Source of the DNA: Prescottella sp. R16
GTDB lineage: Bacteria; Actinomycetota; Actinomycetes; Mycobacteriales; Mycobacteriaceae
Direction of reading: 5' to 3'
NCBI RefSeq assembly: GCF_030656875.1
Contig: NZ_CP130943.1
Span: 1,984,001-2,048,000 of the forward strand
Length of the DNA stretch: 64,000 nucleotides
The translations under genes and the position numbers were made by a program. Shown here in pieces: positions 1-11,545 of the stretch; position 1 is the first letter of the stretch, and each line of letters opens with the position of its first letter. The notes below the pieces were generated by a model. It was not told the origin of the DNA and searched no databases. It saw only the letters and a program-made list of their open reading frames with translations.

Positions 1-2
1 TG

Positions 3-599
3 CGGCGGACCATCTCGAGCTGGTTCCCGGCCCGGCAGCAGCAGATCATCGCGACGGTGTGGTCGACCTCGGTCGACAAGGCCGGCGGATACGTGATGTC
101 GCGGCTGATCCTGGCGGCGATCAGCTCGATCGCCACCGGCGTCTTCCTCATGGTGATCGGGGTACCGTACTGGCTTCCGCTCGCGATCTGGACCGGCGTG
201 GTCTCCCAGTTCGTGCCCACGATCGGCACGTATCTGGCGATCGGCCTGCCCGCGCTCATCGCCGCCGCCAACCAGCCGTTCGACGGGGTGTGGGTGATCG
301 TGTTCGGCACCGCCTACCAGCAGGTCGAGAACTATCTGCTGCACCCGAAGATCACGTCCCGGACCGTGTCGATCCACCCGGCCGTCGCGTTCGGTGCCGT
401 CATCGTCGGGGCGTCGCTGTTCGGCCCGATCGGGGCGCTCGTGTCGATCCCGGTGGTCGCGGTGATCCAGGCGCTCGTCGAAACCTACGGGCGCCGATAC
501 GAACTCGTCCCCGACCCCGGCAACCCCGAAGCTCCTTCGGCCCCCGGCAACCCTGAAGCCCCCGGAGCCCCGTCCCCGCCGGGCGGCGACGCCGAGTGA
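3..599 (+). CDS. AI-2E family transporter (permease), C-terminal part
   Basis: The frame is open to the left edge, so only the C-terminal part (about 198 residues) is present. It carries hydrophobic membrane segments (around LILAAISSIATGVFLMVIG, then a second stretch with WTGVVSQFVPTIG) and the family-typical YQQVENYLLHPKI and PVVAVIQAL stretches before a hydrophilic end. These are characteristic of the AI-2E/PerM permease family, multi-pass inner-membrane proteins whose substrate is mostly unknown. The tail is Pro/Gly rich, with the imperfect repeat GNPEAPSAP / GNPEAPGAP, probably disordered in the cytoplasm. Its TGA stop directly abuts the stop codon of the convergent acyl-CoA ligase gene, with no spacer or terminator. 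Family assignment is from recognised sequence; substrate is not inferable. Confidence 0.8.
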   Translation, partial: RRTISSWFPARQQQIIATVWSTSVDKAGGYVMSRLILAAISSIATGVFLMVIGVPYWLPLAIWTGVVSQFVPTIGTYLAIGLPALIAAANQPFDGVWVIVFGTAYQQVENYLLHPKITSRTVSIHPAVAFGAVIVGASLFGPIGALVSIPVVAVIQALVETYGRRYELVPDPGNPEAPSAPGNPEAPGAPSPPGGDAE

Positions 600-2150
600 T
601 CAGCTCGTCTGCCGGTACGGCTCCCGCAGCAGCCGCTTGCTGATCTTGCCCATCGTGGTGCGCCCCAACGATTCCCGGAACTCCACCGTGCGCGGCACCT
701 TGTATCCGGCCAGTTCGGTGCGGCAGTGGGCCCTCAGCTCGCCGGGGTCCGGGGGCGAGACGGGGTCGGCGGGCACCACGAGGGCGTGGACCGATTCGCC
801 CATGTCGGCGTCCGGGATCCCGATCACTGCGACGTCCGCGACCTGTGGGTGCGCGGCGAGGACGTGCTCGATCTCGGCGGGATAGATGTTGACGCCGCCC
901 GAGATGATCAGGTCGGTGTCCCGGTCGGTGATGAACACGAATCCGTCGTCGTCGACGTAGCCGACGTCACCGAGCGTGAACAGGCCGGGACGGATCAGGG
1001 CGTCCGACGTCTTGTGTGCGGCACCGAGATACGTGACGCAGCGCCCGTCGCGTTCCTCGAACGCGAGCCGGCCCTCCGCGCCCGGGGGCAGTTCGGTGCC
1101 GGCCGCGTCGACGGCGACGGCCCGCACGAACGGGGCCCGCACCCGCCCCACACTGCCCGGACGCTGCAGCCATTCGTCGCTGGTGATGCCGCACAACGGG
1201 CCGGATTCGCTGCCACCGTACGAGTCGTACAGGACGGGGCCGAACCAGTCGATCATCGCCCGTTTGACGTCCGGCGGGCACGCAGCGCCGGTGTGGGTCA
1301 CCCACTCGAGCGAGCTCACGTCGTAGCGGGCCCGGACGTGTTCGGGCAGGGCCAGCAGCCGACGGAAGTGCGTGGGCACCATCAGGGTCGTGGAGATGCG
1401 GTGCCGCTGGATCGTCGCGAGGACGGTCTCGGCGTCGAACTTCTCGAGAACGGTGACGGGCCGGCCGGCCGCGACCAGCCGCACCCCGGCGAGCGGGCCG
1501 GTGTGATGCAGCGGCCCCACCACGAGATGCCCGGTGCCGCGGGCGAGCGGCAGGTCCTGCATCGAGCGCACGTACTGCTCGACCGTCGTGCACGGTGCGG
1601 GGCTGCCGGCGAGCGCGTTGACGCCCTTCGGGGTGCCCGTCGTCCCGGACGTGTAGGACAGGAACGGTTGTGCCGGAACATCACCGGGCGGGGTCTCGTC
1701 GGACGCCGTGGCGAGCCACGTGTCCCACTCTGTGGCGAGTCCCGCGCTCCACTCTGTGGCGAGTCCCGCGCTCCGCCAGCCGACGACGAGCGGCACCCCG
1801 GCCTGCCGGGCGGCCGCCACTCCGATCTCGGCGTTCTCCGGGCCGACGAACAGTACCCGCGCCCGCGAGTCCTCGAGGATGTAGACGAGTTCGCCGGCCG
1901 TCAGGTGGAAGCTCACCGGCACGGGGGAGCAGCCGGCATGGATGATCCCGGCGTGTGCGAGCACGGTCTCGGCGGCGTTGCGGGCGAACACCGCGACCCG
2001 GCGCTCCGGCCCGACGTCGACGGCGCGCAACGCGTTCGCCACCCGGTTCACGGTCCGGTCCACGTCGGTCCAGGACAGCTCGACTCGCGCATCGCGCAGC
2101 GCCACTTCGCCGGGCGCCTCGCGGTCGCGGTCACGGTGCACGATCGCCAC
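600..2150 (-). CDS. AMP-dependent acyl-CoA synthetase/ligase (FadD-like)
   Basis: A 516-residue member of the acyl/aryl-CoA ligase (ANL) superfamily, which activates a carboxylic acid with ATP to an acyl-AMP and then to the CoA thioester. Visible motifs: the P-loop YTSGTTGTPKG (about 166-176), the A5-like YDSYGGSE (308-315), GDVGYVDDDGF (394-404), the hinge/A8 region SGGVNIYPAE (417-426) and the C-terminal catalytic lysine in MGKISKR (K502). The start is GTG, with GGGAGG about 7 nt upstream. It lies 57 nt downstream of the zinc peptidase gene on the same strand and may be co-transcribed with it. Residues 127-142 are an exact duplication of SAGLATEW caused by a 24-bp DNA repeat. The substrate cannot be read from the sequence. 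Confidence 0.88.
   Translation of the reverse strand: MAIVHRDRDREAPGEVALRDARVELSWTDVDRTVNRVANALRAVDVGPERRVAVFARNAAETVLAHAGIIHAGCSPVPVSFHLTAGELVYILEDSRARVLFVGPENAEIGVAAARQAGVPLVVGWRSAGLATEWSAGLATEWDTWLATASDETPPGDVPAQPFLSYTSGTTGTPKGVNALAGSPAPCTTVEQYVRSMQDLPLARGTGHLVVGPLHHTGPLAGVRLVAAGRPVTVLEKFDAETVLATIQRHRISTTLMVPTHFRRLLALPEHVRARYDVSSLEWVTHTGAACPPDVKRAMIDWFGPVLYDSYGGSESGPLCGITSDEWLQRPGSVGRVRAPFVRAVAVDAAGTELPPGAEGRLAFEERDGRCVTYLGAAHKTSDALIRPGLFTLGDVGYVDDDGFVFITDRDTDLIISGGVNIYPAEIEHVLAAHPQVADVAVIGIPDADMGESVHALVVPADPVSPPDPGELRAHCRTELAGYKVPRTVEFRESLGRTTMGKISKRLLREPYRQTS
1726..1773. repeat. Exact 24-bp tandem duplication inside the acyl-CoA ligase gene
   Basis: Two back-to-back identical 24-nt units (1726-1749 and 1750-1773) begin CACTCTGTGGCGAG. 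Being a multiple of three, they add eight residues (SAGLATEW twice) without breaking the frame. The repeat sits in the variable linker ahead of the P-loop motif. Confidence 0.95.
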
Positions 2151-2207
2151 GAAAGACCTCCCGGAACTGTCGGCGAATCTGTTCCGGACCAGGGTAGGGG
2201 GCGTGGC

Positions 2208-3146
2208 TCAGCGCAGTGCCGGGGGACTGTCCAGATTCCGGGCCGAGTAGGTGTCGCAGGCCTGCACCTGTCCGGTCGTGTACCCGGCGAGGAACCATTT
2301 CTGCCGCTGCTCCGACGACCCGTGTGTCCAGCCTTCCGGATTCACCCGGGCGCCCGCGGACCGCTGGATCCGGTCGTCACCGACTGCCGACGCGGCGGAC
2401 AGGGCGTCCCGGATGTCGGTGTCGGTGAGCGGTTTCAGGATCGGTGCGCCGCCGTCCGGGGCCGGCTGGGTCACCGCACGGTTCGCCCAGATCCCGGCAT
2501 AGCAGTCGGCCTGCAGTTCGGTCCGTACCGCCTGCGATGTCGCACCCTGCGGGTCCCGTTGGGCGCGGCCGATGTCGCCGAGCTGATTCTGGAGGTGGTG
2601 CCCGAACTCGTGGGCGACGACGTATTCCTGTGCCAGCGCACCGTCGTTCGCGCCGAACCGGTCCGTGAGCAGCTGGAAGAAACTGGTGTCGAAGTAGGCG
2701 GTCGAATCGGCCGGGCAGTAGAACGGGCCGACGTCGGAGGTCGCGTTGCCGCAGCCGGTGTTCACCGCGCCGGAGAACAGGCGCACCGCCGGGGCGTCGT
2801 ATGCGACCCCGGTCTGTGCGGGCAGCTGGGCCGTCCACACGTCGTCGAGGCTGCCGGCGGTGTAGACGACGCGGCAGTCGACGTCGCGGTTGGCGTCGGC
2901 GCCGTTGCGGCACTTCACGGCGAGATCGCCGTCCACGGCGCTGCTTCCGGGGTCGAGGGTCTGATCCGTCGCCCCGGACAGGCCGCCCAGCAGTGAGCCC
3001 GGGTCGCCGCCGAGGAGCAGCGCCAGGACGAGGACGATCAGGCCGCCGGCGCCGCCGCCGAGCGCGAGTTTGCCGCCCCGGCCGCCACCGCCGCCGCTCG
3101 TGGACACCCGTCCCACATCGACGTGTGCGTTGTCGTGGAAGGTCAT
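2208..3146 (-). CDS. Neutral zinc metallopeptidase (YpfJ/PF04228 family)
   Basis: The protein is 312 residues from the chosen ATG. A short N-terminal segment is followed by a Gly-rich stretch and one membrane helix (about 30-46), so the C-terminal domain is expected outside the cytoplasm. The zinc-peptidase signature is HEFGHH (H179, E180, H183), followed by [12 protein letters not shown] (210-221), which supplies the third-ligand region typical of the putative neutral zinc metallopeptidase family. Several Cys residues in the exported domain could form disulfides. The frame is open further upstream, to 3329, but that extension would overlap aspS and the shared upstream region; the ATG used has AGGGAG about 10 nt upstream. 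Substrate is unknown for the family. Confidence 0.87.
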   Translation of the reverse strand: MTFHDNAHVDVGRVSTSGGGGGRGGKLALGGGAGGLIVLVLALLLGGDPGSLLGGLSGATDQTLDPGSSAVDGDLAVKCRNGADANRDVDCRVVYTAGSLDDVWTAQLPAQTGVAYDAPAVRLFSGAVNTGCGNATSDVGPFYCPADSTAYFDTSFFQLLTDRFGANDGALAQEYVVAHEFGHHLQNQLGDIGRAQRDPQGATSQAVRTELQADCYAGIWANRAVTQPAPDGGAPILKPLTDTDIRDALSAASAVGDDRIQRSAGARVNPEGWTHGSSEQRQKWFLAGYTTGQVQACDTYSARNLDSPPALR

Positions 3147-3314
3147 CTCTGGCTGCTCCCTGTCCGAATCTGCTGTGCCGGTCGTAACAGCATTCCAGTA
3201 ATCCGGGCGTGCGTTTCCGATAACCCGAGGTGCCTCCGTAGGATCGCAGCAACAGAAAGTCCGTGCCCCGGGCGCGGACCGATTGCTGTGCCGAACGTTT
3301 GTGAAAGGAATCCC

Positions 3315-5093
3315 GTGCTGCGCACTCACCTGGCCGGCTCGCTACGACCCGAGCACGCCGAGCAGACCGTCACCCTCACCGGCTGGGTGGCCCGGCGGCG
3401 TGATCACGGCGGGGTGATCTTCATCGATCTCCGTGACGCGTCCGGTGTGTCCCAGGTCGTGTTCCGCGCGGGTGACGTGCTCGAGCAGGCGCACCGTCTG
3501 CGCGCCGAGTACTGCGTCAAGGTCACCGGCAAGGTCGAGGTCCGTCCCGAGGGCAACCAGAACTTCGAGATCCCGACCGGCGCGATCGAGGTCGACGCGA
3601 CGGAACTCGAGGTCCTCAACGAGAGCGCGCCGCTGCCGTTCCAGCTCGACGACCAGCCGGGCGAGGAGGCGCGTCTCAAGCACCGCTACCTCGACCTGCG
3701 GCGTGAGGGCCCGGCGCATGCGATCCGGCTGCGCTCGAAGGTCAACGCCGCGGCCCGGTCCGTGCTCGCGCACCACGAGTTCGTCGAGGTCGAAACCCCG
3801 ACCCTGACCCGCTCCACCCCGGAGGGCGCCCGCGACTTCCTGGTGCCCGCCCGTCTGCAGCCGGGCAGCTTCTACGCGCTGCCGCAGTCCCCGCAGCTGT
3901 TCAAGCAGCTGCTCATGGTCGGTGGCATCGAACGCTACTTCCAGATCGCCCGCTGCTACCGCGACGAGGACTTCCGGGCCGACCGTCAGCCCGAGTTCAC
4001 GCAGCTCGACATCGAGATGAGCTTCGTGACGCAGGAGGACGTGATCCTCCTCGCCGAGGAGATCCTGCACGCGGTGTGGAAGCTCATCGGCTACGAGATC
4101 ACCACCCCGATCCCGCGCATGACGTACGCGGAGGCGATGCGCCGCTTCGGTTCCGACAAGCCGGACCTGCGGTTCGGTGTCGAGCTCGTCGAGTGCATGG
4201 ACTTCTTCAAGGACACCACCTTCCGGGTGTTCCAGGCCGAGTACGTCGGCGCCGTCGTCATGCCGGGTGGCGCGAGCCAGCCGCGCAAGCAGCTCGACGC
4301 ATGGCAGGAATGGGCCAAGCAGCGCGGCGCCAAGGGGCTCGCGTACGTGCTGGTCGGCGAGGACGGCACCCTCGGCGGCCCGGTCGCGAAGAACCTCACC
4401 GACGCCGAGCGCGACGGTCTGGCCGCCCATGTGGGCGCGCAGCCCGGCGACTGCATCTTCTTCGCGGCCGGTGCGACCAAGCCGATGCGCGCGCTGCTCG
4501 GTGCCGCCCGCGGCGAGATCGCCCGCAAGCAGAACCTCATCGACCCCGACGCGTGGGAGTTCGTGTGGATCGTCGACGCCCCGCTGTTCGAGCCGGCCGC
4601 GGACGCGACCGCGAGCGGTGACGTCGCCCTCGGATACAGCGCGTGGACCGCGGTGCACCACGCGTTCACGTCGCCCAAGCCGGAGTCGATCGACACGTTC
4701 GACACCGATCCGGGTTCGGCTCTGGCCTACGCCTACGACATCGTCTGCAACGGCAACGAGATCGGCGGCGGCTCGATCCGTATCCACCGCAAGGACGTCC
4801 AGGAGCGGGTCTTCGCGGTGATGGGCATTTCGCACGAGGAGGCCGAGGACAAGTTCGGCTTCCTGCTCGACGCCTTCGCGTACGGCGCGCCCCCGCACGG
4901 CGGCATCGCGTTCGGCTGGGACCGCATCACCGCACTGCTCGCGGGCCTCGACTCGATCCGCGAGGTCATCGCGTTCCCGAAGTCCGGTGGCGGTGTGGAC
5001 CCGCTGACCGACGCCCCCGCGCCGATCACGGAACTGCAGCGCAAGGAATCGGGCATCGACGCCAAGCCGGAACCGGTCGCGGCTGCCGAGTAG
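3315..5093 (+). CDS. aspS: Aspartate--tRNA(Asp/Asn) ligase
   Basis: A class II aminoacyl-tRNA synthetase of 592 residues, the usual bacterial-type AspRS length. It opens with the OB-fold anticodon-binding domain ([14 protein letters not shown]), followed by the catalytic domain with the motif 2 region [13 protein letters not shown] (about 220-232), the GAD insertion domain and motif 3 GIAFGWDRI (about 530-538). It charges tRNA-Asp. In actinobacteria that lack asparaginyl-tRNA synthetase the enzyme is often non-discriminating and also makes Asp-tRNA-Asn for GatCAB; whether that holds here cannot be seen. The GTG start has AAAGGA just upstream and gives the standard N-terminus MLRTHLAG. It is transcribed divergently from the zinc peptidase gene and ends at a strong terminator. 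Confidence 0.97.
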   Translation: MLRTHLAGSLRPEHAEQTVTLTGWVARRRDHGGVIFIDLRDASGVSQVVFRAGDVLEQAHRLRAEYCVKVTGKVEVRPEGNQNFEIPTGAIEVDATELEVLNESAPLPFQLDDQPGEEARLKHRYLDLRREGPAHAIRLRSKVNAAARSVLAHHEFVEVETPTLTRSTPEGARDFLVPARLQPGSFYALPQSPQLFKQLLMVGGIERYFQIARCYRDEDFRADRQPEFTQLDIEMSFVTQEDVILLAEEILHAVWKLIGYEITTPIPRMTYAEAMRRFGSDKPDLRFGVELVECMDFFKDTTFRVFQAEYVGAVVMPGGASQPRKQLDAWQEWAKQRGAKGLAYVLVGEDGTLGGPVAKNLTDAERDGLAAHVGAQPGDCIFFAAGATKPMRALLGAARGEIARKQNLIDPDAWEFVWIVDAPLFEPAADATASGDVALGYSAWTAVHHAFTSPKPESIDTFDTDPGSALAYAYDIVCNGNEIGGGSIRIHRKDVQERVFAVMGISHEEAEDKFGFLLDAFAYGAPPHGGIAFGWDRITALLAGLDSIREVIAFPKSGGGVDPLTDAPAPITELQRKESGIDAKPEPVAAAE

Positions 5094-5110
5094 TACCCGT
5101 CTCGTTTCGG

Positions 5111-5150
5111 TTACGGCCCCGTCCACGCATCGTCGCGGACGGGGCCGTAA
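5111..5150 (+). terminator. Hairpin terminator after aspS
   Basis: A perfect 14-bp stem (TTACGGCCCCGTCC paired with GGACGGGGCCGTAA) closes a 12-nt loop, starting 17 nt after the aspS stop. A poly-U tail is lacking, as is common in high-G+C actinobacteria. Confidence 0.8.
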
Positions 5151-5253
5151 TCGATCTGTGACCCGATGTTCGTGCAGGTCAGGGGCGTTCGTCCCGGCAG
5201 TCGGGTCGTATATGCCGGGCCGGACGCCGTTCTGCCGGGTAGGTTGAGGAGCG

Positions 5254-6420
5254 ATGACCGCGATATTGACGGAGCCCCTCTCCGAGGTGGTAGCCGCAGC
5301 AGAGAAGTTGCTCACCCGCCGGACCGGTGCCACGGTCCGGCTCGTCGACCCGGTCGACCTCGGGGGGAGCGGCCGCACGATCGTGCTCCGGGTACGGGTC
5401 GCGGAGAACCCGTTCTCGTTGCCTCGGACGCTCGTTCTCAAGCAGGTCCTGAACCCCGACTCGGCGGCCACCGACGCGGAGCCCGGCCCGGTCGACGTCC
5501 CGGTGGACGTGGCGTTCCTGCGGGAGGCCGTCTCCTACCAGTTCGCGACTGCCCTCGCGACCGAGAACCGGCCCGGGGCCGAACTGCTCGCGTACGACTT
5601 CGACGAGCGCCTTCTCGTTCTCGGTGATCTCGGCGACTCCACCCCGTTCGCGTCGCTGCTCGACAGCGATGATCCGGACACCGTCACGAACTCGCTGATG
5701 GCGATGGCGCAGGCGCTGGGACGCATGCACGCGGCCACCGTCGGCCGCGAAGAGGACTTCACCGCGCTGTTGCGCCGCGCCGAGGTCGCGCACTGCGGCG
5801 ACGTGGTCGCCGAACAAGCCACGGACGCCCTCGCGACCGTGCCGGCACTGCTCGCCGACCACCTCGGTGTCGAGGTACCGGCCGAGGTGGTCGAGATCGC
5901 CGACCGGGCCACGAAGTTGTTCGGCGGCGGCCGGTTCCGGGCGTTCAGCCCGTCGGATCTGTGCCCCGACAACATCATCGTCAACGACGCCGGTGTGCGC
6001 TTCCTCGACTACGAGTGGGGCGGCTTCCGGGACGCCACCCTCGATCTCGCGTACGCGCTGGTGTCGTTCCCGGCGTGCCTGTGCAGCGTCGACCTGTCGT
6101 ACGACCGGGCCCGGGCCATGACCGAGGCGTGGCGCGCCGAGGTGGTCGGCATGTGGCCGGCCCTCGGTGACGACGCGCTGCTCACCGAGCGGGTCCTCGA
6201 CGCGCAGTTGGTGTGGGTGTGGCTGTCGACGTATCTGTTCCTGCCCGAGGACTATGCGCGGATCGCCGCGGTCCGGGACCACCAGTTGTCCGCACCGCGG
6301 GCAGATGTGTTGATCTCCCGGTGGGAGCATCTCGCGGAGTTCGCGGACCGGTCCGGGAACTCCGCGCTCACCGAGCACGCGACCCTCGTCGTCGGCCGGT
6401 TGCGCGAGACGCTCGGCTGA
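5254..6420 (+). CDS. Phosphotransferase family protein (aminoglycoside-phosphotransferase fold)
   Basis: A 388-residue protein of the APH/choline-kinase-like fold. The catalytic-loop region reads FSPSDLCPDNIIV (about 231-243), where the usual HGD..N Brenner motif has lost its His but keeps the Asp and Asn. It is followed by FLDYEWGGFRDATLDLA (from 250), equivalent to the metal-binding D-x-E/D of the family. The N-terminal lobe includes RTLVLKQVL, a likely nucleotide-binding lysine. Start is ATG with GAGGAG closely upstream. It could phosphorylate a small molecule or be a degenerate kinase; the substrate is unknown. It stands alone between the aspS terminator and the convergent tetR gene. Confidence 0.75.
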   Translation: MTAILTEPLSEVVAAAEKLLTRRTGATVRLVDPVDLGGSGRTIVLRVRVAENPFSLPRTLVLKQVLNPDSAATDAEPGPVDVPVDVAFLREAVSYQFATALATENRPGAELLAYDFDERLLVLGDLGDSTPFASLLDSDDPDTVTNSLMAMAQALGRMHAATVGREEDFTALLRRAEVAHCGDVVAEQATDALATVPALLADHLGVEVPAEVVEIADRATKLFGGGRFRAFSPSDLCPDNIIVNDAGVRFLDYEWGGFRDATLDLAYALVSFPACLCSVDLSYDRARAMTEAWRAEVVGMWPALGDDALLTERVLDAQLVWVWLSTYLFLPEDYARIAAVRDHQLSAPRADVLISRWEHLAEFADRSGNSALTEHATLVVGRLRETLG

Positions 6421-6423
6421 CCG

Positions 6424-6954
6424 CTAGTCGCCTGCGGTGGGTGCCGCGCCGCGCAGTAGTAGATCGACGGCCCGATGCAGGTTGTCGCGGGCGACGACAC
6501 CCAGATCGGGGGAGTCGACGGTCGTCCGTGCTGCTGCCGCGGTCAGGGTGAACACCGCCGACGCGATCGCCGCGACGTCGCGGCGATCGAGACCACCGGG
6601 GAGCAGGATGGCCAGCAGGGCGTCGAGCACCGCCTGCTGGTGCGGTCCGACCGCGGGGCGGGTGTGCACCAGATCCAGCATCCAGGGGTGGACGAGGTAG
6701 CGGTCGAGCAGTCGGTCCGCCCAGTCCGTCACCGACATCGGCGGCGGTGTGGCGAGCCCGTCGTGGGCGTGGTCGTACATGATCGCGAGCAGATCGTCCT
6801 TGCCGTCGACGTACGTGTACAGCGCCATCGCGGTGCATCCGAGGCGGTCTCCGACGGCGCGTAGCGGCACGGTCGCGGATCCGTGTTCGTCGGCCAGGGC
6901 CGTCGCGGCGTCCACGATCCCCTTCAGGGAAAGACTGTCGCGGCTCCGGGGCAT
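6424..6954 (-). CDS. TetR/AcrR family transcriptional regulator
   Basis: The protein has 176 residues. The N-terminal helix-turn-helix spans about residues 12-55, with VPLRAVGDRLGCTAMALYTY carrying the TetR recognition helix (ALYTYVDGKDDLL). The C-terminal half is an all-helical ligand-binding and dimer domain with no recognisable ligand signature. It ends 3 nt from the convergent phosphotransferase gene. Its ATG is preceded by AAGGAA, and directly upstream lies a perfect 13-bp inverted repeat that overlaps its leader, so autorepression is likely. The same operator also lies upstream of the divergent Cys-rich microprotein and rarA. Confidence 0.9.
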   Translation of the reverse strand: MPRSRDSLSLKGIVDAATALADEHGSATVPLRAVGDRLGCTAMALYTYVDGKDDLLAIMYDHAHDGLATPPPMSVTDWADRLLDRYLVHPWMLDLVHTRPAVGPHQQAVLDALLAILLPGGLDRRDVAAIASAVFTLTAAAARTTVDSPDLGVVARDNLHRAVDLLLRGAAPTAGD

Positions 6955-6962
6955 CCGTTTCC

Positions 6963-6994
6963 TTACGTTGTAAAGAAATGACTTTACAACGTAA
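6963..6994. promoter_or_regulatory. Palindromic operator of the TetR-family gene
   Basis: Perfect 13-bp arms (TTACGTTGTAAAG and CTTTACAACGTAA) flank a 6-nt A/T-rich spacer, ending 8 nt before the tetR start on the minus strand. TetR proteins typically bind such AT-rich palindromes in their own divergent promoter region. That this protein binds it is inference from position and symmetry. Confidence 0.82.
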
Positions 6995-7027
6995 TCCGTG
7001 CTGGTAGGGGCGTGGCGCTCGATTTCT

Positions 7028-7045
7028 TATACCCCTAGGGGTATA
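7028..7045. promoter_or_regulatory. CsoR-like palindrome upstream of the Cys-rich microprotein
   Basis: A perfect 18-bp palindrome, TATACCCCTAGGGGTATA, lies 53 nt before the microprotein start. Operators of the CsoR/RcnR/CstR family (copper, nickel, formaldehyde or persulfide sensors) typically have this TAC-C-run / G-run-GTA form. No csoR gene is in the window, so any regulator would act from elsewhere. Confidence 0.55.
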
Positions 7046-7098
7046 TTCGGCGGCGTTGTTCCGTCCACGTCCCACCCCATCCGATCCGAGGAGATCCC

Positions 7099-7257
7099 AT
7101 GTGCCGTGCCGTCACCTGCACCACCTGTTCCAAGACGACGTGGAGTGGCTGCGGCCAACACGTCGACGACGTCATGCGCTCGGTGCCGAAGTCGCGGCAG
7201 TGCACGTGCGAGCGGCCCACGAAGCGCGGATTCTTCGCGTCACTGTTCGGTCGGTGA
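7099..7257 (+). CDS. Cys-rich 52-residue microprotein
   Basis: A short gene with a good ribosome site (GAGGAG 5 nt before the ATG). The product has six cysteines (C2, C7, C10, C18, C35, C37) in CxxC and CxC arrangements with one His (H21), ending in a basic, aromatic tail (KRGFFASLFGR). The motif TTWSGCGQHVDDVM resembles a small protein I recall from many actinobacteria that has no assigned function. The cysteine pattern suggests zinc, copper or another thiophilic metal site. It lies between the TetR operator and rarA, only 31 nt from the rarA start, and directly downstream of a CsoR-like palindrome, so metal- or sulfur-responsive control is plausible. Function is inferred only. Confidence 0.7.
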   Translation: MCRAVTCTTCSKTTWSGCGQHVDDVMRSVPKSRQCTCERPTKRGFFASLFGR

Positions 7258-7288
7258 GGCTCGGCGGGAGGCCTAGTAGCGTCGGGGC

Positions 7289-8698
7289 GTGACTGATTTC
7301 TTCGGCGACACGGATCCCGCCGCCGACGCGGGCCTGTTCGAGGCCCCGGCCGCCGAACCGGAGCCGGCCCCGATCCCACCGGCGTCGCCCCGGGCGACCC
7401 CCGGCCCCGCACACGACGCCCCCCTCGCGGTCCGGATGCGTCCGGCGGCGCTGTCCGAAGTGGTCGGCCAGCAGCATCTGCTCGGGCCGGGCACGCCGCT
7501 GCGCCGGCTCGTCGAGGGATCGGGGGCGTCGTCGGTCCTGCTGTACGGGCCACCCGGCACCGGCAAGACCACGCTCGCGTCGCTGATCTCCGGTGCCACC
7601 GGACGCACGTTCGAGTCGCTGTCCGCCCTGTCCGCCGGGGTCAAGGAGGTGCGCGGGGTCATCGAACTGGCCCGGCGTCGGCTCCTGCAGGGCGAGCAGA
7701 CGGTCCTGTTCATCGACGAGGTGCACCGGTTCTCCAAGACGCAGCAGGACGCGTTGCTCGCCGCGGTCGAGAACCGCATCGTGCTGCTCGTCGCGGCCAC
7801 CACCGAGAACCCGTCGTTCTCGGTGGTCTCGCCGCTGCTGTCCCGGTCGCTGGTGCTGCAGTTGCAGTCCCTCACCTCCGACGACATCCGCACCGTGATC
7901 GAACGCGCCCGCACCGACGAGCGTGGCCTCGGTGGGGCCGTCGACATCGCCGACGACGCGCTCGAGCATCTGGTCCGTCTCGCCTCCGGCGACGCCCGGC
8001 GCGCACTGACCGCGCTCGAGGCCGCCGCCGGCACCGCGCTCGACCGCAGCGGCGAGCGTCCCGCCCTCCTCGACCTCGCCACGGTCGAGGCGAGTGTCGA
8101 CAAGGCCGCCGTCCGCTACGACCGGGACGGCGACCAGCACTACGACGTCATCAGCGCGTTCATCAAGTCGATCCGCGGCTCCGACGTCGACGCCGCCCTG
8201 CACTACCTGGCCCGGATGATCACGGCGGGAGAGGACCCACGGTTCATCGCCCGCCGGCTCGTCGTGCACGCCAGCGAGGACATCGGCATGGCCGATCCGA
8301 CGGCCCTGCAGACGGCGACCGCCGCGGCGCAGGCCGTGCAGCTGATCGGGATGCCCGAGGCGCGGCTCGCGCTGGCGCAGGCCACCATCCATCTCGCGAC
8401 CGCACCCAAGTCCGGGGCCGTCATCGCCGCGCTCGGTGCCGCGATGGCCGACGTCGCCGCCGGCAGGTCCGGACTCGTGCCCCCGCACCTGCGGGACAAC
8501 CACTATGCGGGCGCCACCGGACTCGGTAGCGGTATCGGCTACAAGTACCCGCACGAGCACCCGGACGGGGTGCTGCGGCAGCAGTATCCGCCCGACGAGC
8601 TCGTCGGCGTCGACTACTACGAACCCACCACGCACGGCGCCGAACGGGAGATCGCCGCCCGCGTCGGGAAGCTCCGCCGGATCGTACGAGGACGCTGA
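7289..8698 (+). CDS. rarA: Replication-associated recombination protein A (AAA+ ATPase RarA/MgsA)
   Basis: The protein has 469 residues. A Pro/Ala-rich N-terminal leader precedes the clamp-loader-like AAA+ module: [19 protein letters not shown], Walker A GPPGTGKT (87-94), Walker [10 protein letters not shown] (140-148), the sensor-1 region [10 protein letters not shown], and then the C-terminal tetramerisation region ending in a [10 protein letters not shown] stretch characteristic of RarA. RarA acts at stalled replication forks and binds SSB-covered single-stranded DNA. The start is GTG with CGGGAGG upstream. The leader is longer than in E. coli RarA, as usual in actinobacteria. The next gene, alaS, starts 172 nt downstream; I see no clear terminator or riboswitch in that gap. 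Confidence 0.93.
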   Translation: MTDFFGDTDPAADAGLFEAPAAEPEPAPIPPASPRATPGPAHDAPLAVRMRPAALSEVVGQQHLLGPGTPLRRLVEGSGASSVLLYGPPGTGKTTLASLISGATGRTFESLSALSAGVKEVRGVIELARRRLLQGEQTVLFIDEVHRFSKTQQDALLAAVENRIVLLVAATTENPSFSVVSPLLSRSLVLQLQSLTSDDIRTVIERARTDERGLGGAVDIADDALEHLVRLASGDARRALTALEAAAGTALDRSGERPALLDLATVEASVDKAAVRYDRDGDQHYDVISAFIKSIRGSDVDAALHYLARMITAGEDPRFIARRLVVHASEDIGMADPTALQTATAAAQAVQLIGMPEARLALAQATIHLATAPKSGAVIAALGAAMADVAAGRSGLVPPHLRDNHYAGATGLGSGIGYKYPHEHPDGVLRQQYPPDELVGVDYYEPTTHGAEREIAARVGKLRRIVRGR

Positions 8699-8870
8699 CC
8701 GTCCCGGCAGGTCACGGACGGGAAACAATCCGCTCGCGCGTGAGCGTTAAGCTTGCCGAAGGCCGATTTGCGCTGCCGGGACGCCCCGGCGGTGGCATCG
8801 GCGGACGAATACCGAGCTAGTCAGAGCTATTCAGAGTCATCCGATGGAACACAGGTAAGGACGAACCCAG

Positions 8871-11543
<2,673 letters not shown>

Positions 11544-11545
11544 TA

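Noticed and set aside
8699..8870. Possible T-box or other leader before alaS
   Set aside because: No specifier loop or T-box sequence and no strong terminator; only a weak CGCTC/GAGCG hairpin. Actinobacterial T-boxes are, as I recall, mainly at ileS.
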